The notes under the pieces are model-generated. The model ran no database searches. It had not been told where the DNA came from and saw only the letters and a list, made by a program, of their open reading frames with translations. A stretch of DNA of 64,000 nt from contig NC_079880.1 of assembly GCF_029227915.1 (NCBI RefSeq), positions 7,194,001 through 7,258,000 on the forward strand, in the 5' to 3' direction. The position numbers and the translations under genes were made by a program. The DNA comes from Hydractinia symbiolongicarpus (Eukaryota; Cnidaria; Hydrozoa; Anthoathecata; Hydractiniidae). Positions 35,001 through 48,500 of this stretch are shown here, piece by piece. Numbering within the stretch: the stretch's first letter is position 1; each line of letters begins with the position of its first letter.

Positions 35001-36860
35001 TCCAAAATCAGTTCAATTAAGTCCCACAGTCAATCGCTTCACTGTTAAAAGCGATGCAACCTAGTAATATGAAAAAAATATCGCTAAATACATGTTGGTA
35101 CGAATATGTGACGCAATTGTTGTAACTGAAGCGGATTGATGCCGTTAGAAAGTCAATGAAATGTAGTTTTTGAAACTGTCGCCATTTCTTCAACGCGCAA
35201 TAACGGCTAGGATTGGTCTCACAGTAAAAATGACTTACTTATTTAAATATTCAAATGAAGCGCTACCACAGCGCCCAGTGTAATCGCTGAATTGCGGCAA
35301 TAACGTCAAATTAAGAAGAATGTTATTTCTTGGAGTCCAAATGTCTCATTTATCACATTTATCAGGTCACAGTCCAAAATAAGTTCAATTCAGTCCCACA
35401 GTAAATCGTTTGTTAAAAGCGATGCAACCTAGTAATATTAGAGGAATATCGCTAATACGAATATGTGACCCAAACGTTGTAACTCAAACGGACTGACACT
35501 GCTAGAAAGTCAATGATATGTAGTTTTTGAAACTGTCGCTATTTCTTCAGCTCGCGATAAGGGCTGGGATTGGTTCCACGGTAAAGAATGACTTATTTAT
35601 CTAAATTTTAAATGAAGCGCTACCATAGCGCCCAGTGTAATCGCTGAGTTCCGCAATCATGTCAAATTAAGATGAATGTTACTTCTTAGAGTCCAGTTGT
35701 CTTATTTATCACATTCATCAGGTCACAGTCCAAAATCAGTTCAATTAAGTCCCACAGTCAATCGTTTCACTTTTAAAAGCGATGCAACCTAGTAATATGA
35801 AAAAAATATCGCTAAATACATGTTGGTACGAATATGTGACGCAATTGTTGTAACTGAAGCGGATTGATGCCGTTAGAAAGTCAATGAAATGTAGTTTTTG
35901 AAACTGTCGCCATTTCTTCAACGCGCAATAACGGCTAGGATTGGTCTCACAGTAAAAATGACTTACTTATTTAAATATTCAAATGAAGCGCTACCACAGC
36001 GCCCAGTGTAATCGCTGAATTGCGGCAATAACGTCAAATTAAGAAGAATGTTATTTCTTGGAGTCCAAATGTCTCATTTATCACATTTATCAGGTCACAG
36101 TCCAAAATAAGTTCAATTCAGTCCCACAGTAAATCGTTTGTTAAAAGCGATGCAACCTAGTAATATTAGAGGAATATCGCTAATACGAATATGTGACCCA
36201 AACGTTGTAACTCAAACGGACTGACACTGCTAGAAAGTCAATGAAATGTAGTTTTTGAAACTGTCGCTATTTCTTCAGCTCGCGATAAGGGCTGGGATTG
36301 GTTCCACGGTAAAGAATGACTTATTTATCTAAATTTTAAATGAAGCGCTACCATAGCGCCCAGTGTAATCGCTGAGTTCCGCAATCATGTCAAATTAAGA
36401 TGAATGTTACTTCTTAGAGTCCAGTTTTCTTATTTATCACATTCATCAGGTCACAGTCCAAAGTTAGTTCAATTAAGTCCCACATTCATTCGTTTCACTG
36501 TTAAAAGCGATGCAACCTAGTAATAACAGATAAATATCGCTAAATACATGTTGGTACGAATATGTGACGCAACCGTTGTAACTTAAACGAACTAACCCCG
36601 TTAGAAAGTCAATGAAATGCACTTTTTGAAACTGTCGCTAATTCGTCAGCGCGCAATAACGGCTAGGATTGGTCCCCCAGTACAAAATGACTTATTTATC
36701 TACATTTTTAAATTAAGTGCTACCCTAGCGCTCAGTGTAATCGCTGAGTTCCGGCAATCATGTCAAATTAAGAAGAATGTGAGTTCTTGGAGTCCAATTG
36801 TCTCAATTATCACATTTATAAGGTCATAGTCCAAAATCAGTTCAATTAAGTCCCACAGTC
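32100..36860 (-). repeat. Nested higher-order repeats: 728-bp dimer within a roughly 3680-bp decamer
   Basis: The rare variant aaatcgtttgttaaaagcg, which lacks the usual cattg, occurs at 32451, 35403 and 36131. The last two are 728 bp apart, and gaaaaaaatatcgc at 35071 and 35799 gives the same period. Separately the block around 32937-33149 recurs exactly in its 70-codon frame at 36617-36829, a shift of 3680 bp (ten monomers). The dimer is thus duplicated inside the second copy of the longer unit. Confidence 0.75.
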
Positions 36861-39800
36861 AATCGTTTCACTGTTAAAAGCGATGCAACCTAGTAATATA
36901 AAAAAAATATCCCTAATTACATGTTGGTACGAATATGTGACGCAACCATTGTAACTGAAGCGGATTGATACCGTTAGAAAGTCAATGAAATGTAGTTTTT
37001 GAAACTGTCGCCATTTCTTCAACGCACGATAACGGCTGGGATTGGTCTCACAGTAAAAATGACTTATTTATTTTAATTTTCAAATGAAGCGCTAGCACAG
37101 CGCCCAGTGTAATCGCTGAGTTCCGACAATCACGTCAAATTAAGAAGAATCTTATTTCTTGGAGTCCAAATGTCTCATTTATCACATTTATCAGGTCACA
37201 GTCCAAAGTTAGTTCAATCAAGTCCCACAGTAAATCCTTTCATTGTTAAAAAGAAAGCAACCTAGTAATATCAGAAGAATATCGCTAATACGAATATGTG
37301 ACCCAACCGTTGTAACTCAAACGGACTGACACTGTTAGAAAGTCAATGAAATGTAGTTTTCGAAACTGTCGCTATTTCTTTAGCGCGCGATAAGGGCTAG
37401 GATTTGTCCCACGGTAAAGAATGACTTATTTATCCAAATTTTAAATGAAGCGCTACTGCAGCGCCCAGTGTAATCGCTGAGTTCCGGCAATCATGCCAAA
37501 TTAAGATCAATGTTACTTCTTAGAGTCCAATTGTCTTATTTATCACATTCATCAGGTCACAGTCCAAAGTTAGTTCAATTAAGTCCAGCATTCATTCGTT
37601 TCACTGTTAAAAGCGATGCAACCTAGTAATAACAGATAAATATCGCCAAATACATGTTGGTACGAATATGTGACGCAACTGTTGTGACTCAAACGAACTG
37701 ACACCGTTAGAAAGTCAATGAAATGCACTTTTTGAAACTGTCGCTAATTCGTCAGCGCGCAATAACGGCTAGGATTGGTCCCCCAGTACAAAATGACTTA
37801 TTTATTTATATTTTCAAATGAAGCGCTACCACAGCGCCCAGTGTAATCGCTGAGTTCCGGCAATAACGTCAAATTAAGAAGAATGTTATTTCTTGGAGTC
37901 CAATTGTCTTATTTATCACATTCATCAGGTCAAAGTCCAAAGTTAGTTCAATTAAGTCCCACATTATTCGTTTCACTGTTAAAAGCGATACAACCTAGTA
38001 ATGCCGGAAAGATATCACGAAATACATGTTGGTGCGAATATGTGACTCAACTGTTGTAACACAAACGGATTGACACTGTTAGAAAGTCAATGAAATGTAG
38101 TTTTTGAAACTGTCTCTATTTCTTTAGCGGGGGATAACGGCTAGGATTGTTCCCACAGTAAAAAATCATTTATTTATCTAAATTTTTAAATGGAGCGCTA
38201 CCACAGCGCCCAGTGTAATCGCTGACTTCCGGCAATCATGTCAAATTAAGAAAAATGTTATTTCTTGGAGTCCAAATGTCTCATTTATCACATTTATCAG
38301 GTCACAGTCCAAATTTAGTTCAATTAAGTCCCACAGTAAATCGTTTCATTGTTAAAAGCGATGCAACCTAGTAATATCAGAAGAATATCGCTAATACGAA
38401 TATGTGACCCAACCGTTGTAACTCAAACGAACTGACACCGTTAGAAATTCAATGAAATGCAATTTTTGAAACTGTCGCTAATTCGTCAGCGCGCGATAAC
38501 AGCTAGGATTGGTCCCCCAGTACAAATTGGCTCATTTATCTACATTTTTAAATGAAGTGCTACCCCAGCGCTAAGCGTAATCGCTGAATTCCGGCTATCA
38601 GGTCAAATTAAGAAAAATGTTATTTCTTGGAGTCCAATTGTCAAACTTATTACATTTATAAGGTCATAGTCCAAAATCAGTTCAATTAAATCCCACAGTC
38701 AATCGTTTCACTGTTAAAAGCGATACAACTTAGTAATATCGGTAACAATCACTAAATACATGTTGGTACGAATATGTGACGCAACTGTTGTAGTTGAAAC
38801 GGACTGATACCGTTATTAAATCAATGAAATGTAGTATTTGAAACTGTCTCTATTTCTTTAGCGCGCGCTAAGGGCTAGGATTGGTCCCACAATAAAAATT
38901 GACTTATTTATCTAAATTTTTAAATGATGGGCTACCACAGCGCCCAATGTTATCGCTGACTTCCGGCAATCATGTCAAATTAAGAAAAATGTTACTTCTT
39001 GAAGTCAAATTGTCTCACTTATAACATTTATAAGGTCACAGTCCAAAATCAGTTCAATTAATTCCCACAGTCAATCGTTCACTGTTAAAAGCGATACAAC
39101 CTAGTAATATGAAAAAAATATCGCTAAATACATGTTGGTACGAATATGTGACGCAACCGTTGTAGCTGAAGCGGATTGATACCGTTAGAAAGTCAATGAA
39201 ATGTAGTTTTTGAAACTGTCGCCGATTCTTCAACGCGCAATAACGGCTAGGATTGGTCTCACAATAAAAATGACTTACTTATTTAAATTTTAAATGAAGC
39301 GCTACCACAGCGCCCAATGTAATCGCTGACTTCCGGCAATCATGTCAAATTAAGAAGAATGTTACTTCTTGGAGTCAAATTGTCTCACTTATAACATTTA
39401 TAAGGTCACAGTCCAAAATAAGTTCAATTAAGTCCCACAGTAAATCGTTTCATTGTTAAAAGCGATGCAACCTAGTAATATCAGAAGAATATCGCTAATA
39501 CGAATATGTGACCCAAACGTTGTAACTCAAACGGACTGACACAGTTAGAAAGTCAATGAAATGTTGTTTTTGAAACTGTCGCTATTTCTTCAGCGCGCGA
39601 TAAGGGCTGGGATTGGTCCCACGGTAAAGAATGACTTATTTATCTAAATTTTAAATGAAGCGCTACCACAGCGCCCAGTGTAATCACTGAGTTCCGCAAT
39701 CATGTCAAATTAAGATGATTGTTACTTCTTAGAGTCTAATTGTCTTATTTATCACATTCATTAGGTCACAGTCCAAAGTTAGTTCAATTAAGTCCCACAT

Positions 39801-42800
39801 TCATTCGTTTCACTGTTAAAAGCGATGCAACCTAGAAATAACAGATAAATATCGCTAAATACATGTTGGTACGAATATGTGACGCAACCGTTGTAGCTCA
39901 AACGAGCTAACACCGTTAGAAAGTAAATGAAATACACTTTTTGAAACTGTCGCTAATTCGTCAGCGCGCAATAACGGCTAGGATTGGTCCCCCAGTACAA
40001 AATGACTTATTTATCTACATTTTTAAATTAAGTGCTACCCTAGCGCTCAGTGTAATCGCTGAGTTCCGGCAATCATGTCAAATTAAGAAGAATGTGATTT
40101 CTTTGAGTCCAATTGTCTCAATTATCACATTTATAAGAGTAAAGATGACTTATTTATCTACATTTTTAAATAAAGGGCTACCACAGCGCCCAGTGTAATC
40201 GCTGAGTTCCGGCACTCACGTCAAATTAAGAAGAAAGTTATTTCGTAGAGTCCAATTTTCTTATTTATCACATTCATCAGGTCACAGTCCAAAATTAGTT
40301 CAATTAAGTCCCACAGTAAATCGTATCATTGTTAAAAGCGATGCAACCTAGTAATATCAGAAGAATATCGTTAATACGAATATGTGACCCAACCGTTGTA
40401 ACTCAAACGGACTGACACCGTTAGAAAGTCAATGAAATGTAGTTTTTGAAACTATCGCTATTTCTTCAGCGCGCGATAAGGGCTAGGATTGGTCCCACGG
40501 TAAAGAATGACTTATTTATCTAAATTTTAAATGAAGCGCTACCACAGCGCCCAGTGTAATCGCTGAGTTCCGGCAATCATGTCAAATTAAGATGAATGTT
40601 ACTTCTTAGAGCCCAATTGTCTTATTTATCACAATCATCAGGTCACAGTTCAAAGTTAGGTCAATTAAGTCCCACATTCATTCGTTTCACTGTTAAAAGC
40701 GATGCAACCTAGTAATAACAGATAAATATCGCTAAATACATGTTGGTACGAATATGTGACGCAACCGTTGTAGTTAAAACAGACTGATACCGTTAGAAAG
40801 TCAATGAAATGTAGTTTTTGAAACTGTCGCTATTTCTTCAGCTCGCGAAAACGGCTAGGATTGGTCCCACGGTAAAGAATGATTTATTTATCTAAATTTT
40901 TAAATGAAGCGCTACCACAGCGCTTAGTGTAATCGCTGAGTTCCGCAATCATGTCAAATTAAGATGAATGTTACTTCTTAGAGTCCAATTGTCTTATTTA
41001 TCACATTCATCAGGTCACAGTCCAAAGTTAGTTCAATTAAGTCCCACAGTAAATCGTTTCATTGTTAAAAGAGATGCAACCTAGTAATATCAGAAGAATA
41101 TCGCTAATACGAATATGTGACCCAACCGTTGTAATTCAAACGGACTGACACCGTTAGAAAGTCAATGAAATGTAGTTTTTGAAACTGTCGCTATTTCTTC
41201 AGCGCGCGATAAGGGCTAGGATTGGTCCCACGGTAAAGAATGACTTATTTATCTAAACTTTAAATGAAGCGCTACCACAGCGCCCAGTGTAATCGCTGAG
41301 TTCCGGCAATCATGTCAAATTAAGATGAATGTTACTTCTTAGAGCCCAATTGTCTTATTTATCACAATCATCAGGTCACAGTCCAAAGTTAGGTCAATTA
41401 AGTCCCGCAGTCAATCGTTTCACTGATAAAAGCGATACAACTTAGTAATATCGGTAACAATCACTAAATACATGTTGGTACGAATATGTGACGCAACTGT
41501 TGTAGTTAAAACGGACTGATACCGTTAGAAAGTCAATGAAATGTAGTTTTTGAAACTGTCGCTATTTCTACAGCGCGCGATAACGGCTAGGATTGGTCCC
41601 ATGGTAAAGAATGACTTATTTATCTAAATTTTTAAATGAAGCGCTACCACAGCGCCCAGTGTAAACGCTGAGTTCCGGCAATCATGTCAAATTAAGATGA
41701 ATGTTATTTCTTGGAGTCCAATTGTCTCATTAATCACATTCATCAGGTCACAGTCCAAAGTTAGTTCAATTAAGTCCCACATTCAATCGTTTCACTGTTA
41801 AAAGCGATGCAACCTAGTAATAACAGATAAATATCGCTAAATACACGTTGGTACGAATATATGTGACGCAACCGTTGTAACTGAAGCCGATTGATACCGT
41901 TAGAAAGTCAATGACGTGTAGTTCTTGAAAGTGCGCTACTTCTTCAGTGCGCGATAACGGCTATGATTGGTCCCACAGTAAAGATGACTTATTTATCTAC
42001 ATTTTTAAATAAAGGGCTACCACAGCGCCCAGTGTAATCGCTGAGTTCCGGCAATCACGTCAAATTAAGAAGAATGTTATTTCTTAGAGTCCAATTGTCT
42101 TATTTATCACATTCATCAGGTCACAGTCCAAAATTAGTTCAATTAAGTCCCACAGTAAATCGTATCATTGTTAAAAGCGATGCAACCTAGTAATATCAGA
42201 AGAATATCGTTAATACGAATATGTGACCCAACCGTTGTAACTCAAACGGACTGACACCGTTAGAAAGTCAATGAAATGCACTTTTTGAAACTGTCGCTAA
42301 TTCGTCAGCGCGCAATAACGGCTAGGATTGGTCCCCCAGTACAAAATGACTTATTTATCTACATTTTTAAATTAAGTGCTACCCCAGCGCTCAGTGTAAT
42401 CGCTGAGTTCCGGCAATCATGTCAAATTAAGAAGAATGTTATTTCTTGGAGTCCAATTGTCTCAATTATCACATTTATAAGGTCATAGTCCAAAATCAGT
42501 TCAATTAAGTCCCGCAGTCAATCGTTTCACTGTTAAAAGCGATACAACTTAGTAATATCGGGAACAATCACTAAATACATGTTGGTACGAATATGTGACG
42601 CAACTGTTGTAGTTAAAACGGACTGATACCGTTAGAAAGTCAATGAAATGTAGTTTTTGAAACTGTCGCTATTTCTACAGCGCGCTATAGCGGCTAGGAT
42701 TGGTCCCACGGTAAAGAATGACTTATTTATCTAAATTTTTCAATGAAGCGCTACCACAGCGCCCAGTGTAATCGCTGAGTTCCGGCAATCATGTCAAATT

Positions 42801-45221
42801 AAGATGAATGTTTTTTCTTGGAGTCCAATTGTCTCATTAATCACATTCATCAGGTCGCAGTCCAAAGTTAGTTCAATTAAGTCCCACATTTAATCGTTTC
42901 ACTGTTAAAAGCGATGCAACCTAGTAATAACAGATAAATATCGCTAAATACATGTTGGTACGAATATATGTGACGCAACCGTTGTAACTGAAGCGGATTG
43001 ATACCGTTACAAAGTCAATGACGTGTAGTTCTTGAAAGTGCGCTACTTCTTCAGTGCGCGATAACGGCTATGATTGGTCCCACAGTAAAGATGACTTATT
43101 TATCTACATTTTTAAATAAAGGGCTACCACAGCGCCCAGTGTGATCGCTGAGTTCCGGCAATCACGTCAAATTAAGAAGAATGTTATTTCTTAGAGTCCA
43201 ATTGTCTTATTTATCACATTCATCAGGTCACAGTCCAAAATTAGTTCAATTAAGTCCCACAGTAAATCGTATCATTGTTAAAAGCGATGCAACCTAGTAA
43301 TATCAGAAAAATATCGCAAAATACATGGTGGTACGAATATGTGACCCAAACATTGTAACTCAAACGGACTGACACCCTTAGAAAGTAAATGAAATGTAGT
43401 TTTTGAAACTGTCGCTATTTCTTCAGCTCGCGATAACGGCTAGGATTGGTCCCACGGTAAAGAATGACTTATTTATCTAAATTTTTAAATGAAGCGCTAC
43501 CACAGCGCCCAGTGTAATCGCTGAGTTCCGCAATCATATCAAATTAAGATGAATGTTACTTCTTAGAGTCCAATTGTCTTATTTATCGCATTCATCAGGT
43601 CACAGTCCAAAGTTAGTTCAATTAAGTCCCACATTTATTCGTTTCACTGTTAAAAGCGATGCAACCTAGTAATAACAGATAAATATCGCTAAATACATGT
43701 TGGTACGAATATGTGACGCAACCGTTTTAACTCAAACAAAGTGACACCGTTAGAAAGTCAATGAAATGCACTTTTTGAAACTGTCGCTAATTCGTCAGCG
43801 CGCAATAACGGCTAGGATTGGTCCCCCAGTACAAAATCGCTTATTTATCTACATTTTTAAAATAAGTGCTATCCCAGCGCTCAGTGTAATCGCTGAGTTC
43901 CGGCAATCATGTCAAATTAAGAAGAATGTTATTTCTTGGAGTCCAATTGTCTCAATTATCACATTTATAAGGTCATTGTCCAAAATCAGTCCAATTAAGT
44001 CCCACAGTCAATCGTTTCACTGTTGAAGGCGATACAACTTAGTAATATCGGTAACAATCACTAAATACATGTAGGTACGAATATGTGACTCAACTGTTGT
44101 AGTTGAAACGGACTGATACCGTTAGAAAGTCAATGAAATGAAGTTTTTGAAACTGTCGCTATTTCTACAGCGCGCGATAACGGCTAGGATTGGTCCCACG
44201 GTAAAGAATAACTTATTTATCTAAATTTTTAAATGAAGTGCTACCACAGCGCCCAGTGTAATCGCTGAGTTCCGGCAATCATGTCAAATTAAGATGAATG
44301 TTATTTCTTGGAGTCCAATTGTCTCATTAATCACATTCATCAGGTCACAGTCCAAAGTTAGTTCAATTAAGTCCCACATTCAATCGTTTCACTGTTAAAA
44401 GCGATGCAACCTAGTAATAACAGATAAATATCGTTAAATACATGTTGGTACGAATATATGTGACCCAACCGTTGTAACTGAAGCGGATTGATACCGTTAG
44501 AAAGTCAATGAAATGTAGTTCTTGAAAGTGCGCTATTTCTTCAGTGCGCGATAACGGCTCTGATTGGTCCCACAGTAAAGATGACTTATTTATCTACATT
44601 TTTAAATGAAGCGCTACCACAGCGCCCAGTGTAATTGCTGAGTTCTGCAATCATGTCAAGTTAAGATGAATGTTACTTCTTAGAGTTCAATTGTCTTATT
44701 TATCACATTCATCAGGTCACAGTCCAACGTTAGTTCAACTAAATCCCACATTCATTCGTTTTACTGTTAAAAGCAATGCAACCTAGTAATAACAGATAAA
44801 TATTGCTAAATACATGTTGGTACGAATATGTGACGCAACCGTTGTAACTCAAACAAACTGACACCGTTAGAAAGTCAATGAAATGCACTTTTTGAAACTG
44901 TCGCTAATTCGTCAGCGCGCAATAACGGCTAGGTTTGGTCCCCCAGTACAAAATGGCTTATTTATCTACATTTTTAAAATAAGTGCTATCCCAGCGCTCA
45001 GTGTAATCGCTGAGTTCCGGTAATCATGTCAAATTAGGATGAATGTTATTTCTTGGAGTCCAATTGTCTCATTAATCACATTCATCAGGTCACAGTCCAA
45101 AGTTAGTTCAATTAAGTCCCACATTCAATCGTTTCACTGTTAAAAGCGATGCAACGTAGTAATAACAGATAAATATCGCTAAATACATGTCGGTACGAAT
45201 ATATGTGACGCAACCGTTTTA
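36861..45221 (-). repeat. Mixed-subtype stretch of arm R
   Basis: Monomers of at least four subtypes alternate without one clear long period: the 11-bp deletion type, the taatatcggtaacaatcac type, the taataacagataaatatcg type, and from about 41850 a type with an extra TA (gtacgaatatatgtgac). Local irregular copies exist, for example near 40134-40200, where a monomer is spliced mid-sequence from ttataagagtaaagatgac and loses about 200 bp. Confidence 0.65.
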
Positions 45222-45236
45222 GATAGATAGATAGAT
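45221..45236 (+). repeat. AGAT tetranucleotide tail of the SINE
   Basis: Four perfect agat units. They sit at the 3' end of the minus-strand SINE and serve as its simple-repeat tail. Confidence 0.9.
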
Positions 45237-45577
45237 GTGCATATTTTACATGGCTAGCCTCACAAATATCGAGGGATATACCTTGTCTATTATTTCCAGG
45301 AGGGGCCATGTCTTAGATGGAGAGTCCCAGAGTATTTAATGCTCATTTTAAGCTACGCAGACCCAATTAGTAGGGCCCACGCTCTACTAGATAACTCCCG
45401 GCAACATCCAACGGCCCACACAGTGTGCCATCTCCCCAATTTCCCTCAAATGGCTTGGGTTAACCCGGGGCTATAGTAACATTCACTCGCCCATGTTGAA
45501 TCGCCGTCAAGAGGAATCGAACCCCGGTCTCCCGCACAGAGTACGAAAGCTATAACCACTAATCTACGGCGCCACTG
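45222..45577 (-). mobile_element. tRNA-derived SINE (about 356 bp)
   Basis: Read on the minus strand from 45577, the insert starts with cagtggcgccg and a tRNA-like head. The head has an A box TAGATTAGTGG and a B box GGTTCGATTCC, which matches the pol III consensus. A body of unique sequence follows, and the element ends with an ATCT microsatellite tail (plus-strand agat x4, 45221-45236). The body includes a small inverted repeat (tagtag ... ctacta) near 45385-45410. The satellite resumes on each side in register: caaccgtttta on the left continues as actgaagcggattg on the right. I see no clear target-site duplication, which is unusual for LINE-mobilised SINEs and could reflect end decay. The partner LINE is not identifiable from this copy. 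Confidence 0.85.
45513..45566 (-). promoter_or_regulatory. Internal RNA polymerase III promoter of the SINE (A and B boxes)
   Basis: The A box is TAGATTAGTGG on the minus strand (45566-45556) and the B box GGTTCGATTCC (45523-45513). The starts of the boxes are 43 bases apart, the normal tRNA-like distance. Both match consensus closely, so the copy may still be transcribable. The flanking tRNA fold is imperfect: the 5' GGCGCCG is not matched by a full complement at about 45502, so this is not a functional tRNA gene. Confidence 0.8.
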
Positions 45578-48500
45578 ACTGAAGCGGATTGATACCGTTA
45601 GAAAGTCAATGACGTGTAGTTCTTGAAAGTGCGCTACTTCTTCAGTGCGCGATAACGGCTATGATTGGTCCCACAGTAAAGATGACTTATTTATCTACAT
45701 TTTTAAATGAAGAGCTACCACAGCGCCCAGTGTAATCGCTGAGTTCCGGCAATCACGTCAAATTAAGAAGAATGTTATTTCTTGGAGTCCAATTGTCTCA
45801 TTTCTCACATTTATCAGGTCACAGTCCAAAGTTAGTTCAATTAAGTCCCACAGTAAATCGTTTCATTGGTAAAACCGATGCAATCTAGTAATATCAGAAA
45901 AATATCGCAAAATACATGTTGGTACGAATATGTGACCCAACCATTGTAACTCAAACGGATTGACACCCTTAGAAAGTAAATGAAATGTAGTTTTTGAAAC
46001 TGTCGCTATTTCTTCAGGTCGCGATAACAACTAGGATTGGTCCCACGGTAAAAAATGACTTATTTATCTAAATTTTTTAAATGAAGCGCTACCACAGCAC
46101 CCAGTGTAATCGCTGAGTTCCGCAATCATGTCAAATTAAGATGAATGTTACTACTTAGAGTCCAATTCTCTTATTTATTGCATTCATCAGGTCACAGTCC
46201 AAAGTTAGTTCAATTAAGTCCCACATTCATTCGTTTCACTGTTAAAAGCGATGCAACCTAGTAATAACAGATAAATATCGCTAAATACATGTTGGTACGA
46301 ATATGTTACGCAACCGTTGTAAGTCAAACGAACTGACACCGTTAGAAAGTCAATTGAATGTAGTTTTTTTAAACTGTCGCTATTTCTTCAGCACCGGATA
46401 AAGGCTACGATTGGTCCCGCGGTAAAGAATGACTTATTTATCTAAATTTTAAATGAAGCGCTACCGCAGCGCCCAGTGTAATCGCTGAGTTCCGGCAATC
46501 AGGTCAAATTAAGATGAATGTTATTTCTTGGAGTCCAATTGTCTCATTAATCACATTCATCAGGTCATAGTCCAAAATCAGTCCAATTAAGTCCCACAGT
46601 CAATCGTTTCACTGTTAAAAGCGATACAACTTAGTAATATCGGTAACAATCACTAAATACATGTTGGTACGAATATGTGACGCAACTGTTGTAGTTGAAA
46701 CGGACTGATACCGTTAGAAAGTCAATGAAATGTAGTTTTTGAAACTGTCGCTAATTCTACAGCGCGCAATAACGGCTAGGATTGGTCCCACGGTAAAGAA
46801 TGACTTATTTATCTAAACTTTAAATGAAGCGTTACCACAGCGCCCAGTGTAATCGCTGAGTTCCGCAATCATGTCAAATTAAGAAGAATGTGATTTCTTG
46901 GAGTTCAATTGTCTCAATTATCACAGTAATAAGGTCATAGTCCAAAATCAGTTCAATTAAGTCCCACAGTCAACCGTTTCACTGTTAAAAGCGATGGAAC
47001 TTAGTAATATCGGTAACAATCACTAAATACATGTTGGTACGAATATGTGACGCAAGTGTTGTAGTTGAAACGGTCTGATACCGTTAGAAAATCAATGAAA
47101 TGTAGTATTTGAAACTGTCTCTATTTCTTCAGCGCGCGCTAAGGGCTAAGATTGGTCCCACAATAAAAATTGACTTATTTATCTAAATTTTTAAATGAAG
47201 CGCTACCACAGCGCCCAATGTAATCGCTGACTTCCGGCAATCATGTGAAATTAAGAAGAATGTTATTTCTTGGAGTCCAATTGTCTCAATTATCACATTT
47301 ATAAGGTCATAGTCCAAAATCAGTTCAATTAAGTCCCACAGTCAATCGTTTCACTGTTAAAAGTGATGCAATTTAGTAATATCGGTAAAAATCACTAAAT
47401 ACATGATGGTACGAATATGTGACGCAAGTGTTGTAGTTGAACCGGTCTGATACCGTTAGAAAATCAATGAAATGTAGTATTTGAAACTGTCTCTATTTCG
47501 TCAGCGCGGGCTAAGAGCTAGGATTGGTCCCACAATAAAAATTGACTTATTTATCTAAATTTTTAAATGAAGCGCTACCACAGCGCCCAGTGTAATCGCT
47601 GACTTCCGGCAATCATGTGAAATTAAGAAGAATGTTATTTCTTGGAGTCAAATTGTCTCATTTATCACATTTATCAGGTCACAGTCCAAAGTCAGTTCAA
47701 TTAAGTCCCACAGTCAATCGTTTCATTGTTAAAACCGATGCAACCTAGTAATATGAAAAAAATATCGCTAAATACATGTTGGTACATATATGTGACGCAA
47801 CCGTTGTAACTGAAGGGGATTGATACCGTTAGAAGGTCAATAAAATGTAGTTTTTGAAACTGTCGCCATTTCTTCAGCGCACGATAACGGCTAGGATTGG
47901 TCTTACAGTAAAAATGACTTATTTATTTAAATTTTCAAATGAAGCGCTACCACAGCGCCCAGTGTAATCGCTGAGTTCCGGCAATCACGTCAAATTAAGA
48001 AGAATGTTATTTCTTGGAGTCCAAATGTCTCATTTATCACATTTATCAGGTCACAGTCCAAAGTTAGATCAATTAAGTCCCACAGTATATCGTTTCATTG
48101 TTAAAAGCGATGCAACCTAGTAATAACAGATAAATATCGCTAAATACATGTTGGTACGAATATATGTGACGCAACCGTTGTAACTGAAGCGGATTGATAC
48201 CGTTAGAAAGTCAATGACGTGTAGTTGTTGAAAGTGCGCTACTTCTTCAGTACGCAATAACGGCTATGATTGGTCCCACAGTAAAGATGACTTATTTATC
48301 TACATTTTTAAATGAAGCGCTACCACAGCGCCCAGTGTAATCGCTGAGTTCCGGCAATCACGTCAAATTAAGAAGAATGTTATTTCTTGGAGTCCAATTG
48401 TCTCATTTCTCACATTTATCAGGTCACAGTCCAAAGTTAGTTCAATTAAGTCCCACAGTCAATCGTATCATTGCTAAAACCGATGCAATCTAGTAATATC

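Larger units (their letters stand above)
23775..45221 (-). repeat. 372-bp satellite, arm R, first part (about 58 monomers, reverse orientation)
   Basis: The same monomer as arm F but reverse-complemented: gcgcccagtgtaatcgctga recurs at 361-373 bp steps (for example 23824, 24197, 24569, 24939, 25300, 25673). Shorter steps come from a subtype lacking 11 bp, in which cgctaatacgaatatgtg replaces the longer cgctaaatacatgttgg-type sequence. That subtype is frequent here and I did not find it in arm F. Open frames of 60-86 codons recur with the monomers and carry no recognisable domain. The arm is interrupted after 45221 by a SINE. Confidence 0.96.

Noticed and set aside
45112-45309. Minus-strand open frame crossing the SINE tail into satellite
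   Set aside because: A chimera of SINE body, ATCT tail and satellite; chance frame.
45502-45573. A functional tRNA gene
   Set aside because: A and B boxes are good, but the acceptor stem does not close and a long SINE body with a simple-repeat tail follows directly.
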